Shown here one piece after another: positions 12,195 to 24,595 of a DNA stretch of 64,000 bases. The notes beneath the pieces are model-generated. The model searched no databases. It was given only the letters and a program-made list of their open reading frames with translations, and was not told where the DNA came from. The stretch spans positions 310,001-374,000 of the forward strand of contig JAVLUZ010000652.1 of NCBI GenBank assembly GCA_036768485.1, read 5' to 3'. The translations under genes and the position numbers were made by a program. How positions within the stretch are numbered: the first letter of the stretch is position 1; each line of letters begins with the position of its first letter. This DNA comes from Mermis nigrescens. Taxonomy: Eukaryota > Nematoda > Enoplea > Mermithida > Mermithidae.

Positions 12195-12312
12195 TTTGAA
12201 GAAAATTTTTAATTTGCATCCGGTTTTGCCTTCATTTTGCCTCATTTTCCCTACAAAATTTTCCATCTTCCTATTCTGGGTGGTCTAGACCCCACATCCC
12301 CACGCACATGTC
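12195..12312 (-). mobile_element. MITE family B fragment
   Basis: Reverse copy of part of 16,676-16,955 and 48,936-49,195 (TTTGCCTCATTTTCCC block). Truncated. Confidence 0.55.
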
Positions 12313-13499
12313 TGATCGTTATTCCAAAATCTTGTTATTTGACGAAAAGTGAAAGGAATTCATGTAATTTTTGTAACTTAATCTCGTATAATTTGAAAGT
12401 TTTATACATATATGAAAATTTTTTTAAACAGCGTCTGGAAATGTAATGCTTGTGCTTTACTTCGAAAAAATATTGATTGCTTGCATTAGTCGTTTGACTT
12501 TTGAAATATAATAAATGAGTATTAATTACCTGTATTTTGCTTACATAGATACCTACTTTTACATGGCTGCAGAAATTACACGATAGGTACGTTTACCTAC
12601 CAAAAGTATATTAAATATATACCAAATATCAAAAATATATCATATTTTAAATGAAAAATAGCAGAATATCATATATTATATCATATTAAAAATAAGTCAA
12701 CTATATCAATATCATATTTTAATTATTTTTGGGCTACCAAAATAACACTAGTTGATAGAACATATTTTATATAGTATTTTTTTATTTACGTGATCTAGTG
12801 TTTTTGCATTGAACTTCTTTAAAGTCCCGTAATGTAAATCTTTTAACATCCGGATTGGGCTGAATCTTATAATGCTGTACATTTGTATATTTTTTCTTGT
12901 TTTATGTAGAAAATGGAAATTAATAATTTTATAAAATTCACTAATTTCGCTCGTATTTCACGCGCTGTTTATTTAATTATGCTTTGTAGTAGACTCTAAA
13001 GATAGGCAAAAGAGCTTAAACCCACTTTTTTTATTTTCAATTCTGCAATAGATACCTACAGATGACTGTATAAGATTACATATGAATATGCTCTTTGACC
13101 ACAAGCCAAATTAATTCCTACAAAAAAGGCAGGTATCATTGCTTTCAAAATACTAAACATTAAAGTGAAACAAATGTGCCCCTAAATCACCAAAAGAGCA
13201 GCAAGAGCTGTTATTTATTCAGACTGCAGATTGAGAAGTGTAAAGTATATGATGTGCTCCAAGTGACGGTACTAACTTTATTTATTTGTATAATAAAGAA
13301 TTACTCATATAGTCATATGTATGTAGAACAACCGCAAGCAGCATTCATTCAGCAGTGGAATGGAAGGACTTTGATCCTCTGAACTAAGAAACCTATTGAG
13401 TTGCAGAAGTTCTCAGAAATTTTTAAATCCTTTCACAATTTCATTAAGAAGATCACTTTCATGCACAAGGGTCTGTAGGCTACACTTGCTCAAAATGAC

Positions 13500-13805
13500 G
13501 AGGGAGGTTGGTGCAAAGACAGGCCTTAAGCCGATTGGCTGAATTTTTAGTGCTTTCGAATCACCTTGTTGTAACACAATGTTTGACTCGATTTACTCAA
13601 ATCATGCTGATTAAAAGTAGTGTTAGCAAAGAAAAAATGATCCGATGGAACAAAAAAGACGAATATACTTGGGATTGTGATTTATTAAGGATGTAAAAGG
13701 AGGTGACTAGAAAAAAGCTACCTTTTATATGTCTACAGTCGCAAAATTTGTTAAAATTCATACTTTCTCTACGCAACGCAAAAAAATCGAAGTATATTCT
13801 GCGGC
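13500..13805 (+). repeat. Ladder repeat, right-end block
   Basis: Matches 6,600-6,830 and 61,990-62,205 (GATCCGATGGAACAAAAAAG, GAAGTATATTCTGCGGCC). It is then joined directly to ladder sequence in the opposite orientation at 13,805. Confidence 0.7.
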
Positions 13806-16150
13806 CTGCGTGGTGTAAACTAAACGTTAACAATAAAAGAGTATTGCAAACTTTACACAACTACTGGGTTAAGAGAAAATTCAACACTCAGATTCGAAAT
13901 TTGATGTTACTTAAAACATTTTGAAAAAATTAAGTTTCCGCAAGGCTCTAGAACTAAAGTTACTTTCAGTGCAAACTTAAAACAACCATCAAAATGTAAA
14001 AAAAGATTTTAGTCGGATTTATAATTATTATATTACTCCGATATTACGATCAACATTTATGAAAAAATGTGCCTTCTTAATAACCCAAAGACAATTTGAT
14101 ATTAGATGTAAACCACTTCACACAACTGCTGAGTGCAAAGAAACGCGTTCAATCGGCGTATCACGTTTGATATCTGGTGCATTTTAAGACTTAAGATCAT
14201 AAAATGACTTGAGATCATGACCAGACTTATATTCGGAGAAGTTGGTAGAAAAAACATGACAGAAACGCGTTTAACACACCCAACTTTTGACTTTACACCT
14301 CCCGAAAAGCTAAATATTGATGCAAATATACGCAATTTGCAGTGACGTGTACTTCATAGAAAGTACTTCTATTCTTTATTCCATTCGACCTACCCCGACT
14401 CCTATACGGGGAAAGTACGAACAAAAAAAGACAAAGTATTTTTCTGTGACAAAAGAGTGATTTATGTATCTTTTCAAAAGCTTTTCTTTTTCTAAGTAGC
14501 CGAACATCTTCTTACTGTATTCAATCTTTTTATCTTCCGCGCGCCTATAACTTTTAAATGTATTCGTAAGATATTTCAGAAAAGCTCGTCGAAACGTTTT
14601 AGCCTCAACGAGTGAGCGAACATACATTATCAGTCACGTAATCTGTCAAAATACTTATAATTCTAAAACTGTTTAAAGGCTGACTTATGTATTTTGTAGT
14701 CAACAGTCTTTATCGTAAGCGAGTAAAGCCAGAAATATATCATGTTGCAGAAGCGAATTAAAACGAGGGCCAAAGTCAACGCCCTAACAAGCATAAGCGC
14801 CTCGGAGGCAAGCTAAATTAAGGAAGTAAGTAAAACGTTGAATATAAATGACGAAAGCTCCAATCGAAGGCGGGAAGAAGTTAGCGAAATAGTTGAGTTA
14901 TTAATGCGATCAGAAATCAGAGTGCAGTCTGGATCGGATCGGAACGGAAGGAGCGAGTAAATTTTAGATGAATCGGAATAATCTGGACGTTATAAGAGTT
15001 GAACAGTTTTTCGAGCCAAGGAGCGAAATTTAAGCGTTAATAATCGAGACGAGCAAACGACATATGTCTAAACGGTAAATGATTCGCGTTTCGTAAATTA
15101 TACATTCGAATTCACGTACTTACCTATTTTTTGTTTATTTTTTCTCCTAATAAAGCATTAAAACCTAATCGGATCTTTTCTTTTGTTACCAAGTCGTAAG
15201 AACATTTCCACCATCCATTACATTGTAAAAAATCTGGACGTAACTCCCCATTGAGTTGAAAGAAATTCAGTTTGGGCCAGTTTGTAGCCTTTAAATATTA
15301 GTAACGTCCGTGCGCGGAAAACTTCTGATCCGCAAAATTTTTGAGATATTTACAAATCAAAATAAGGAAAAAACGTTTTTTCGCCCATTTTACAACTTCT
15401 CATTTCGAACATTACACCCCCATACATAAATCAATATAGCGTTTTTTGACGCAATTCGCTGCGACGTGTAGCTCATAAAAGGATTTTTTAAATTTAATTT
15501 ATCCCGACTTATATGTGGAAAGTTGGCAGCGAAATCTAAGACGAAATCTGTTTTTTTACAACATCCACTAGAGTTAAGGTTTAAACCACTAGATCTAACT
15601 CCGTATTGAGCGTTCGAAAGTTTGCTGGTAAGCAGAAAGTAGCTCATAAACCGTAGCACATTTCTATCAAAAAAATTTCTTGGAACTGATTATCGGAGTT
15701 GTTGGTAGACATAAGCAAGTAGAAAACCCGACAAAAATGTGTTTTTCACACTCAGATTTTCACACTCTTTACACTCGCACTCGAGAATTGAATAGAAAAT
15801 TCAAAAAATAAAAATATAGTTTTTAGAGAATTTCAATCTCTACAATTCTATATTATTAAATTGTAGGAGGCTTTTACGCTACATTGTCCAAAAAATGTTC
15901 TCAACAACCGTCAAAAGTTTTTATATGTAATAAGGTTACGTTAAAACCTTATTACTTGCTCATTACACACTTGGTATTGAGCGTAAACAAGAAAAAAGAG
16001 CGCATAATCTTTTTCACTATCTATCTTCTTTGAAAAACTGCACAATACAGAAGTGTCCCAGTGTTGCTGTAGGGGGATGGACATAAAATTCGCACCTCGC
16101 TGTGATAAACATATAAGAAAAAGAAGGCGCCAAATATATTGGAGGTACGC
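13806..16150 (-). repeat. GTGTAAAG ladder repeat, copy 2 (reverse), with foldback end
   Basis: Reverse-orientation counterpart of 5.4-6.5 kb and 60.7-61.9 kb; 15,370-15,790 is the reverse complement of the 60,720-61,000 block. It ends at 16,040-16,150 with the CACAATACAGAAGTGTCCC and GGTACGCGCTAACG terminal motifs of the 59-63 kb foldback. Sequence at 14,340-15,180 does not match the other copies and is unassigned. Confidence 0.6.
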
Positions 16151-16186
16151 GCTAACGTGCCACTTCTATGACAAACGACCATGGAG

Positions 16187-16370
16187 GGGCCGGTTTCAAT
16201 ATAGCGACTTAAGTCTGAAATCAGACTCTAAGTTCAAATTAGAACTTAAGTCCGAACTTAGCGGTTTCAATAAGAATTTTAAGTTCGACTTAAAAGTCCG
16301 AACTTAAGAATAAGCCGGTTTCAATAAAATTAAGTCCGAATTTAAGTTCCGACTTAAGTTGTGATAATAT
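16187..16370. repeat. CCGGTTTCAAT / AAGTCCGAACTTAAG repeat
   Basis: CCGGTTTCAATA occurs three times, separated by near-palindromic AAGTTCGACTTAAAAGTCCG-like stretches. A related stretch at 17,050-17,110 may be the other end of the same element. Confidence 0.5.
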
Positions 16371-16675
16371 TTAAGACAGCACGGAGCTGTCTTTAATCAG
16401 TTCAGTAATGCACAATTTTACATTAGTTAGCCATCTCTATTTATAATCTACATTATTAAATTCTGCTTCAAGTAATTTTCGCTTGTCGCTTGATGAGCAC
16501 AGCTCCTTCAGTTTTTCAATTTCTTTTGTTGACTAATTAGATGAACGTTTTTTGTCCTCCATGCTTTTTAACAGTGCAACAAGGACAACGGGACAAATAA
16601 ATAGGGATAATCGCTTAGATGAATGACTACGTTAATGAAGAGCGAGCAACAGGGCTTGTTGGACCTGGGACCAGA

Positions 16676-16955
16676 CATGCACGTAGGTGAAGGTTTGGGG
16701 GTCCTAACCCCCTAAAATGGAAAAATTGAAAAATTTAGTGGTGAATATCAGGCAAAATGAAGGCCAAAAACGGATAAAAATTGTAAATTTTCCTTCAAAA
16801 GTGCTTCAAATTGACCAGAAAATGTGTAATAATGCTTGTAATAATGCAGTTTAAATTTTATTTTCGCTTATACCAGTTTTTGAAGTGATTTTGGCCTAAA
16901 AAGATCCATTTTTCACCCGCCCACAGACTGGCTGACCCTCTAGATCGGCCATGCT
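16676..16955 (+). mobile_element. MITE family B
   Basis: Same order of blocks as 48,936-49,195: a run of C/G near the start, CAAAATGAAGGCCAAAAACG, then AAGTGCTTCAAATTGACCAG and CTTATACCAGTTTTTGA. Confidence 0.6.
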
Positions 16956-19318
16956 ATCCATCTATGCTTGAGACCCGATGTACCCTCCTTACAAGTCTGT
17001 ACTTGCCCTGCACGCCTCGACGCAGCAGCAGTCGAGCTCGATTTTCGCCAAAAACTTAAGTTCCAACTTAGGGTTCTAACTAAAGTTCAAACTTAACGAG
17101 TTCGGAGCCAGAACCTGAGCTTCGGTTGATCTTAATATATGTAAACACCGACAAAAACATACAAATTCATCGAGTCCAGTTTCAGCCATATGACTCCCAT
17201 GTTGACAAACAAGCCTTGAAGTTAATTTAATTATAGATGTTTATGTCCGACTAAGAAATTGAGCATATTTGCAAGTATTTTTTTCTCATTGCAAATTTTT
17301 TTCAAAGAAAGTTAAAAATGTTATTAATATCGCGTTTCTACTAATTATTTCAAGATTTCTGAGCAGGCCTGCAATTGGTGGGCGGACCGCCCCTCACCAA
17401 ACGAAAATGTTTTGAATATCACAAGTCTTCCGAAAGAAAAAATGATAAATTCCTGAAGTGCTTAAAACATCGTCAAAACAGGTTTTTGGGGTTATTTTCA
17501 GCAAGAAAACGCAAATTTTTCCAGCACTTCACGCCTAATTTATTGTTTATGCTTTATATAGTTATGATCTTCTAAATCGCTCAAAATCACTCAAACATGA
17601 GTTAGACATCGGGAGCATGTCATTTATCCGGCGCTTTGCGCAGGATTTATTGTTCAGGTGTAGTCTTTATCTTCTAAACTGCTCAAAACTGATCAATTTT
17701 ATGGTATATGAAGAACATTTGTGCTGGATTTATTGTTTAGCTATACTTTCTGTCTTGTAGCCTGACCAAAACTGCTCAAATTTGAGTTATGACATAACCT
17801 GAGAAATTTTTTTGCCTCTTTTTATTTTATTCATATATATCTTCTTGCCTTCAACCTGGCTCATAAGCGCTCTAATTTGAGCTAGACATAAAGAAAATGT
17901 CAAATTATTTAGTGCTTTGCACGTTGTATTTTTCTTAGCAAAACACAAACATTAAATAGAAAGACAAAAGCTAAGAAATTGTTTGTCGATTGAATGATGA
18001 GAAATTAGTTGTACAGATAAATTAAACGATAGGGATTGTTTTATATGAGAATGAATTGAAATGAAAATTTTTAATTCTAAAAAAAATTCTTAATTATTGT
18101 GTAGATCTCGCCAAGATAAAGTGAAACGCCTTTAATTTTTCGCATCTCCTAATATTTCTCACGAAATCTGACTTCAAAAATTTTCGGCCCTCAAAAATCC
18201 TGGATACGGACCAGCATCTGAATACAAAAATGGGGCAACCTTTTTGAAAAGTGACCAACCAACCTACAAATTAAGTGTTACAAACGGGCTAAGCTCAGGC
18301 CATTGCCCAGGTATGACCCTACATATCTAATACATTGTCCTGATCTTTTCATTGTCCTGATTGTTTGTCCGGATTTTACCCATTTGTCCTGAGTCCGGTC
18401 CTGGTCCTGGTCCTGGGAGTGAGCTAAGAATATGGTACTTTCAGGATACTATTAAATAAACTTCAGAAGAGCGAATTTCTTGCTCAGTACTTGGAACATG
18501 TTGAAAGAAAGCGCGGAAAAAATATTCCTCCATCTTTGATCAATATTACAGAAGCAGTGGGTTTCGTTAATTAGCCTCTTCTCGACCTACGCAAGCATCT
18601 ACTCGACCTAAGTATTTGAAGATTCAAACAGCTGAATGCAGAATCACCTGTACATACCCATTTTACGTCGATATAAGCATCTATTATAAATAAAACAATC
18701 CCTTTTAAAATGAAACTTAATCTTACTTATTGATGAAATTTAGGCAGTCTAATTTTTTTACATATAAACGGTTCTAGAAAAATTATTTTAATAATTTTAT
18801 GATAAAAGCTTCTTTTTTATTTCAAATTCTGCTTTATAATTTTTAATATAAATAGGTTGCTATGTTTTTAAAATGAAAATAATCTTATTTGAAAAACACC
18901 TTTTCAGATATACTAAGCCTAAGCATATTACAAGCAAAAAACTTAGATTCTCCTATATCTTATCAAAGTAAACCAAAAAAACATGCTAAAAAAATGAAAT
19001 TTTTAAAGTTTTTTCAAAAGTTCAAACAGCTTTCCGCGCCTTTTTTATTGTTTCTCCTTCATTGCTATGCTTCCTTCCATAATTTCAGCCCATATTATTT
19101 ATTTCTGACAAATGTGTAAGTCCTTGATCGAGGCGTTTAATCGTCCCACCCAACAATTAAATCGACAGTTGCCTGTAACTTTGCAAGTACGGCTCAGGTT
19201 TCCCACCAAATTTTTTTTTCCGCGCTTCAATTCATCATGTTCTACCTGTTTGACACAAAAAATTTGGCATTCCATATTCGTTTTGCTCCTTTTCTAAAAG
19301 TACCATATTCTTAACTTT

Positions 19319-19467
19319 AGCCCTGGTCCTGATTGATTGTCTGGATTTTACCCATTTGTCCTGAGTCCTGTCCTGGTCTTGGTCCTGATTGATTGTCCGG
19401 ATTTTACCCATTTTGTCCTGATCCTGGTCCTGGTTCCGGATTTTACCCAAACCCAGAAATGGCTAAA
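19319..19467 (+). repeat. GTCCTG-rich tandem repeat in palindrome spacer
   Basis: Two units of about 58-60 bp built from TTGTCCGGATTTTACCCATT and TGTCCTGAGTCCTGTCCTGG. A related single block lies at 18,335-18,425. Confidence 0.7.
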
Positions 19468-19588
19468 CTTAAGAATATGGTACTTTTGGGAAAGGTGCAA
19501 AACGAATATGGAATGTTCAAATTTTTTGCCAAAATGGTAGAACATGATAAATTGAAGCGGAAAAAAGTTTGGTGAAAAATCTTAGCTA

Positions 19589-20019
19589 CGGCAGGTCGCC
19601 ATGGTATGATTTGATCGCCAAGACACCCTCAGAATTATAGAATGGATGGTGCGCGCCGCGAGCGCCGCTGCAGCGTGCCTCCATCATGTGCCATCATCTC
19701 TTTTTTCGCATTCAGCGCCATTAACTCTCCATCATCCCATTGATCTGGCGATGCGATTACCAGCGCAATTTAGCTATTAATAGTGCCAACAAGGAAGCGC
19801 GCGTCGAATGCTGGCGCGCTTCCTTCTTGTTGGCGCTATTAATAGCTACATTGTCGCTCCGTGATCGCCAGATTAACGGGATGTGATGGAGGTTAATGGC
19901 GCTTGAATAGAAAACAAGAGATGATGGCGCATGATGGACGTGAACGCTGGCGCTCGCATGACGCACCATCCATTGATAATTTGAGGGTGATGGCGCGTCA
20001 TCTTCCATGGCGACCACTG
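19589..20019. mobile_element. Foldback MITE with TA duplication, copy 1
   Basis: Imperfect palindrome (GGTCGCCATGG ... CCATGGCGACC) flanked by TA on each side. Shares GCGCAATTTAGCTATTAATA and TTGTTGGCGCTATTAATAGC with 42,251-42,727. The uninterrupted target is readable in the opposite arm of the host palindrome near 19,190. Confidence 0.75.
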
Positions 20020-20329
20020 TACTTGCAAAGTTGCAGGCAACTCTCGATATGAGTATTGCATGGGACGATTCAATGGCTCGATCCAAGGACTTACACATTT
20101 GTCAGAAATAATATGGGGCTGAAATTACTGAAGGAAGCATAGCAATGAAGGAGAAAAAGAAAAAAGGCGCGAGCTGTCTGAAATTTGAAAAGACTTAAAA
20201 AAATTTTCACATTTTTTTTGCATATTTTTTGGTTTTACTCAATAAGATATACGAAAATATAAGTTATTGCTTCTATTATACTCAGGCTTAGGCTTAGTAT
20301 ATCTGAAAAGGTGTTTCAAGCTGCTTAGT

Positions 20330-20480
20330 CGAGGTCGCTCCCGCTCAGGTCAATGTATAGATGCTTACATAGGTCGATGTATAGATGCTTAGGTCGATGT
20401 ATAGATGCTTAGGTCGATGTATAGATGCTTAGGTCGATTTATAGATGCTTAGGTCGATGTATAAATGCTTAGGTCGACGT
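20330..20480 (-). repeat. 20-bp minisatellite, reverse array
   Basis: Six to seven units of AGGTCGATGTATAGATGCTT. It is the mirror of the array at 21,121-21,335. Confidence 0.85.
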
Positions 20481-20549
20481 GAATTGGGTATCTACATGTG
20501 ATTCTGCATTCAGCTGTTTGGCCCCTCTACAGCTAAAGCGAGACACATC

Positions 20550-20900
20550 TGGAAGGTGCGGTTTTTTAAAAGATAGATAATTAAAAAAGATTCTGCAGAC
20601 TTTCGTTTACATTCAATACCGAGTTTGTAATGAGCGTGTAAAGTTTTTACTTGACGTTATCACATTGGTAAACAAATCTTTGATGGTTATTTTTAACCTC
20701 CTTGTACACAACTCAGCATACATCCTCATACAATTTAATGGTACAAATTTGTAGAGAATTAACTTTTCTAAATATATAGATTTTTGTTTTTTTATAATTT
20801 CGCATTAGTTCTCAAGTGGTGAGTGTGAAGTGTCAATATTTTGCACGCAGGATATTATTTGTTTCACATATACACAATATATTAATGTACTGTAGTTTGC
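20550..20900 (+). repeat. Truncated foldback end of the ladder family
   Basis: Matches 59,050-59,180: GCGGTTTTTTAAAAGATAGA, then AATGAGCGTGTAAAGTTTTT. Confidence 0.6.
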
Positions 20901-21120
20901 GACCTAACCGAGAAATAATTTATTGCTGGAAACGCGGCAATTAGGAAAGGATGCGGAATTTTCGCACTTTACCGGAATTTTTCGTTTTCTCCTGAAAACA
21001 CTTTTTTCTGCCATTTCAAAGGTCGCCGATTCCAAAATCAATCATTTCGCGCTGAAAACACTATATCATGAAAATTTTCAACACAAAATATGGAAATCTT
21101 ATGTATTTAATAACCATTCT

Positions 21121-21335
21121 TACGTCGATATAAGCATCTATACATCGACCTAAGCATCTATATATACATCGACCTAAGCATCTATACATACATCGACCTA
21201 AGCATCTATACATCGACCTAAGCATCTATACATCGACCTAAGCGGATCTATACATCGACCTAAGCATCTATACATCGACCTAAGCATCTATACATCGACC
21301 TAAGCATCTATACATTGACCTGAGCGGGAGCGACC
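21121..21335 (+). repeat. 20-bp minisatellite, forward array
   Basis: About ten units of ACATCGACCTAAGCATCTAT with small variants (an extra ACAT, GCGGATC). It is followed by GAGCGGGAGCGACCTCGACC and a further CACCTTTTCAGATATACT end motif. Confidence 0.87.
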
Positions 21336-21628
21336 TCGACCTAAGCAGCATAAAGCACCTTTTCAGATATACTAAGCCTAAGCCTAAGTATATTAGAAGC
21401 AAAAACTTAGATTTTCCTATATCTTATGAAGTCAAAAACCGAAAAAACATGAAAAAATGAAAATTTTTTAAAGTTTTTTTTTAAAATTTCAAACAGAAAA
21501 AAATAATAGTTTCCGCGCAAAATGATTGGTTTTTTGGAATCACCGACCTTTAAAATGCCAGAAAAAGTTATTTTAACGAAAAAATAAAAAATTCCGGTAA
21601 AGTGCAAAATGCCCAAGGATGCATGAGC

Positions 21629-21827
21629 TGTGGCGGATCTAGGATTTCCCTAATGGGGGCGGTACCCCTATGGGGGGCGGAACCCTGACTTAGGCGGAAA
21701 AATTAGCTGTTTTAACCCAAAAATCGCTAAAAATCGCTCGGAAATCCTAATTCTGCGCACTATTTAGGGCCGATGGGGGGGCGGCCGCTTCCCCCCCCCC
21801 CCCCTCCCCCCTCTAAATCCGCCCCTG
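21629..21827. mobile_element. GGCGGATTTAGG-end element, short copy
   Basis: GTGGCGGATCTAGGATTTCC at one end, CCCTCTAAATCCGCCCCTG at the other, about 200 bp. Confidence 0.6.
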
Positions 21828-22074
21828 TGCATGAGAGTAATAAAACATACGGACGTGATTTTATGCCTTTTCAACCAATAATCCTTAACTTAGAAGTCGA
21901 AAAAACTGTCGAAAAACCATGTGAGTGAAAAAAACTTCGAAAAAATTTTTTTCAAAGATTTTTTTCACTCTCATGGTTGACAGATCGTGTTTTCAACATC
22001 TACGTTATAGATTATTGCTTGAAAAGGCATAAAATCAGGTTTTTTGAAAATTTGACATTTCAACATCTAATCAT

Positions 22075-22215
22075 CTATATACATCGACCTGAGCATCTAT
22101 ACATCGACCTAAGCATCTATACGTCGACCTGAGCGGGAGCGACCTCGACCTAAGCAGCTTTAAACACCTTTTCAGATATACTAAGCCTAAGCCTAAGTAT
22201 AATAGAAGTAAAAAC
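22075..22215 (+). repeat. Short minisatellite block and palindrome end
   Basis: Three ACATCGACCTAAGCATCTAT-type units, then GAGCGGGAGCGACCTCGACC and the CACCTTTTCAGATATACT end motif, as at 21,335-21,400. Confidence 0.7.
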
Positions 22216-24595
22216 GGCTAATATTGAGAATAGCCCAGTTCGTCTTAATTAATTTGTTATCCTTAAACACATGAAGTTCAACACCCTGTAACTCGGTCAA
22301 TAATGCCGACCGACATCTAATTCTTTCAGATTTGAATTCCTTGACCCTTAATTAGATTAAATCATCCATGCAAAGTTAATTTCTAGGAGGTCACCTTATT
22401 CTCAACTCAATATTAGCCAAACATACGGTCAATACAATAAAAAACGTACAGCAAAAGGCGACGAGCGAGTCTTAAAAATGATGATTAAGGCTCGCCCTCT
22501 AATGAATTTGGTTAAGTCGACATCAATTTATCTAGATTCGAATACATTTAAGTTAGGGAAAGAAAAACAGATATACGTATAAAAAATCGAATTTCTGTAA
22601 ATTAGAACGAAGAAGAGGAACAACTAGCTTAAAGGGGTTTGTGCAGCGAGTAGTACTCATTTTTATTAAGCACAAAAAATCTGTCATGGAAAGACAAGAT
22701 TTTTGGCACTTATATGCAGTTTATTGCCCATCGAATTTTTCTATCTTTTTTAACATTAGGGTATATACAGCATTATGGTAAAGATATCACGGCTTAGCCC
22801 ATGTCTGGTACCATTCTGAATTCTCAAGCAATCTCAGAAACCACATTAATTCCGTTATATAGGAAAAGGATAAGCCTTTATCGTGCTTAGATGCTTATAC
22901 AATGGTATTTCGATGCTTCGGCATGGGTGATGTTCATAGGCAAGTGTTTAACTTCTCGGAGTGTCGGGCTGGTGGCCGAATGGATGGCGTGTCTATCTTT
23001 GATGCCAGAGGTTGGAGGTTCGATCTTTGCTATAATCAAATTGTTTTCCTCAACCGTCGCACGGCCTTATATACCACTAATGTTAAAAAATCAAGTAAAA
23101 ATTCGATAGGCCATTAAATGTACCAGTACCTTACGAATGACGATTCAACTTTAAGGCGCTTTTTTCACAAAATTTTCCTTGGAGCTCTGCCCCGACTCTG
23201 CTTGAGGAGTGCTTGAGCGCGCCTTACCAGACCCTCAGCCCCGGAAGACAGTTTATCTCTTGGATTTTCACCAAAGGTGAAAAAATTTTCGACGCTCGGT
23301 GCCATTATGCTTCTTGACATGACAATCTGCTTAGCTCCAAGTGCGTGGTTGAAATGCTTAACATTCAGTCATTATAATGACTAAAGCATATTTTGCGTCT
23401 GATGAGGCTGATTTCAGGATTAAAATGCGGCCGATTTGATGAAAATTTGAACGTCATAATTTAAGTTAAAGCTGCTCTTTTTACAAAATTTTCCAGGGCT
23501 GTACCCCGTAGCTCGGTGGGGGAGGGGGCGCTTAAGCGCGCCACATTAGACTTCCAGCCCCAGAAGAGTGGCTATCACTTGGATTCTCAACATATTTTAG
23601 GTACTTGGGTAGCAAAAAATTTAATGTTATTTAAAAAATTTTGAAATTTCCAAAGTGTGCATCTCTGTAATTGTGCATCCCTGTGGTTGCAAAATTTCTT
23701 CTCCAACTCATCCTTTGGTCCCCTTTGTATTTTAAAAATTTTTGGCACTTTATAATTTCACCCCCCCCTCCCCAGAATTCCCACGCTCTGCATGTATGGT
23801 ATGGTCCCCCTTCCTTCGAAACAATATCTCACAGAGCTTAAATAAACAATACACCGTTTGCGCGCGCGCATAAATGTGTGTTTGTACGTATGTATTTGTG
23901 TCATACATGAGCAAGATAGAGGTGGCTAGAGGGGGTGAAATCCAGAAATGCTCATACAGTAAATTGTCATTGTTTTTTGTACAGGGTCTGCTTGCCTAAG
24001 TATTTACAAATACTGTTCCCATAAATCGACGTACATTTTGTACACGCAAATTTAATGTGCTATAATGTGGTACATTAGCACGGTATGCGCGGTGAACTGG
24101 ACTTCTTGATCCTCATTAGTGAAGTTTAGACAATTCGTGTATTTCTAGCGATGTAAAATACACAAATTTATCAATATGGCGCGAAGCGCCGGAAACTTTG
24201 ATATTTTTGCCGTTTTTTTGGTAGAATTTTTGACCTATTTCCTGCAGTAAGCTTAAAAATTGTTTTGCAGCGCCTTTTGTTTTCTCAAAATCGCTTGACA
24301 GTACCTGATTCACCAAAACTTCAGGTTTGGGTAATACCCCCTCTCACCCCCCCCCGATGCCCATGTGTGATGCGTGTATTTGCTCACCTAATTTTTCAAG
24401 TGCGGATTATTTTTCCAGCTTTTATCGAACATTTACTCCAACTTAACTTACTGCAAGCATAATATGGACGAAGCATTTCGGCTGGAATCTTATGGGTGTC
24501 CAACGCCTGTATTCGTCCGTGAGTCTGTTGCGGCATATGAAGGTAAAAACGGGAGCTGTCTGTGCATACCTACAGGTCATAGGGCGTTCAACGGA
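22216..24595. other. Gene-free stretch with degraded repeats
   Basis: No convincing exon. 22,968-23,045 has an A-box-like TGGCCGAATGG and a B-box-like GGTTCGATCTT (tRNA-like). 23,160-23,570 has two diverged blocks around CTTGAGCGCGCC. A GGCGCGAAGCGCCGG hairpin is at 24,178. Confidence 0.5.
22968..23045 (+). other. tRNA-like fragment
   Basis: Contains TGGTGGCCGAATGG and GAGGTTCGATC at tRNA-like spacing. The acceptor stem is not clear; probably a SINE or tRNA relic. Confidence 0.3.

Larger units (their letters stand above)
10496..12750. mobile_element. 2.25-kb hAT-like element with nested inserts
   Basis: Perfect 13-bp inverted ends TAGTGTTATTTTG / CAAAATAACACTA and a perfect 8-bp flanking duplication GTTGATAG (10,488-10,495 and 12,751-12,758). 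An 8-bp duplication is the hAT signature. There is no transposase. It contains a Penelope-like tail (10,709-11,215) and two MITE-like elements (11,811 and 12,195). Confidence 0.72.
18894..20316. mobile_element. 1.4-kb palindromic (foldback) element
   Basis: Left arm 18,894-19,318 is the inverted counterpart of 19,468-19,588 plus 20,020-20,316. Landmarks are AACACCTTTTCAGATATACT at the outer end and AGTACCATATTCTTAA at the inner end. The spacer carries GTCCTG-rich repeats. The right arm is interrupted by a second foldback (19,589-20,019). Open frames inside are mirror artefacts of the palindrome. Confidence 0.78.

Noticed and set aside
19235..19575. Overlapping open frames in four readings (e.g. 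DQDQD- and PGPGSGFYP-type peptides)
   Set aside because: They mirror each other because the region is a palindrome with GTCCTG repeats in its loop.
23395..23425. CTGATGAG motif as a hammerhead ribozyme core (such ribozymes occur with Penelope-like elements)
   Set aside because: The required GAAA partner and stems are not found at the right spacing.
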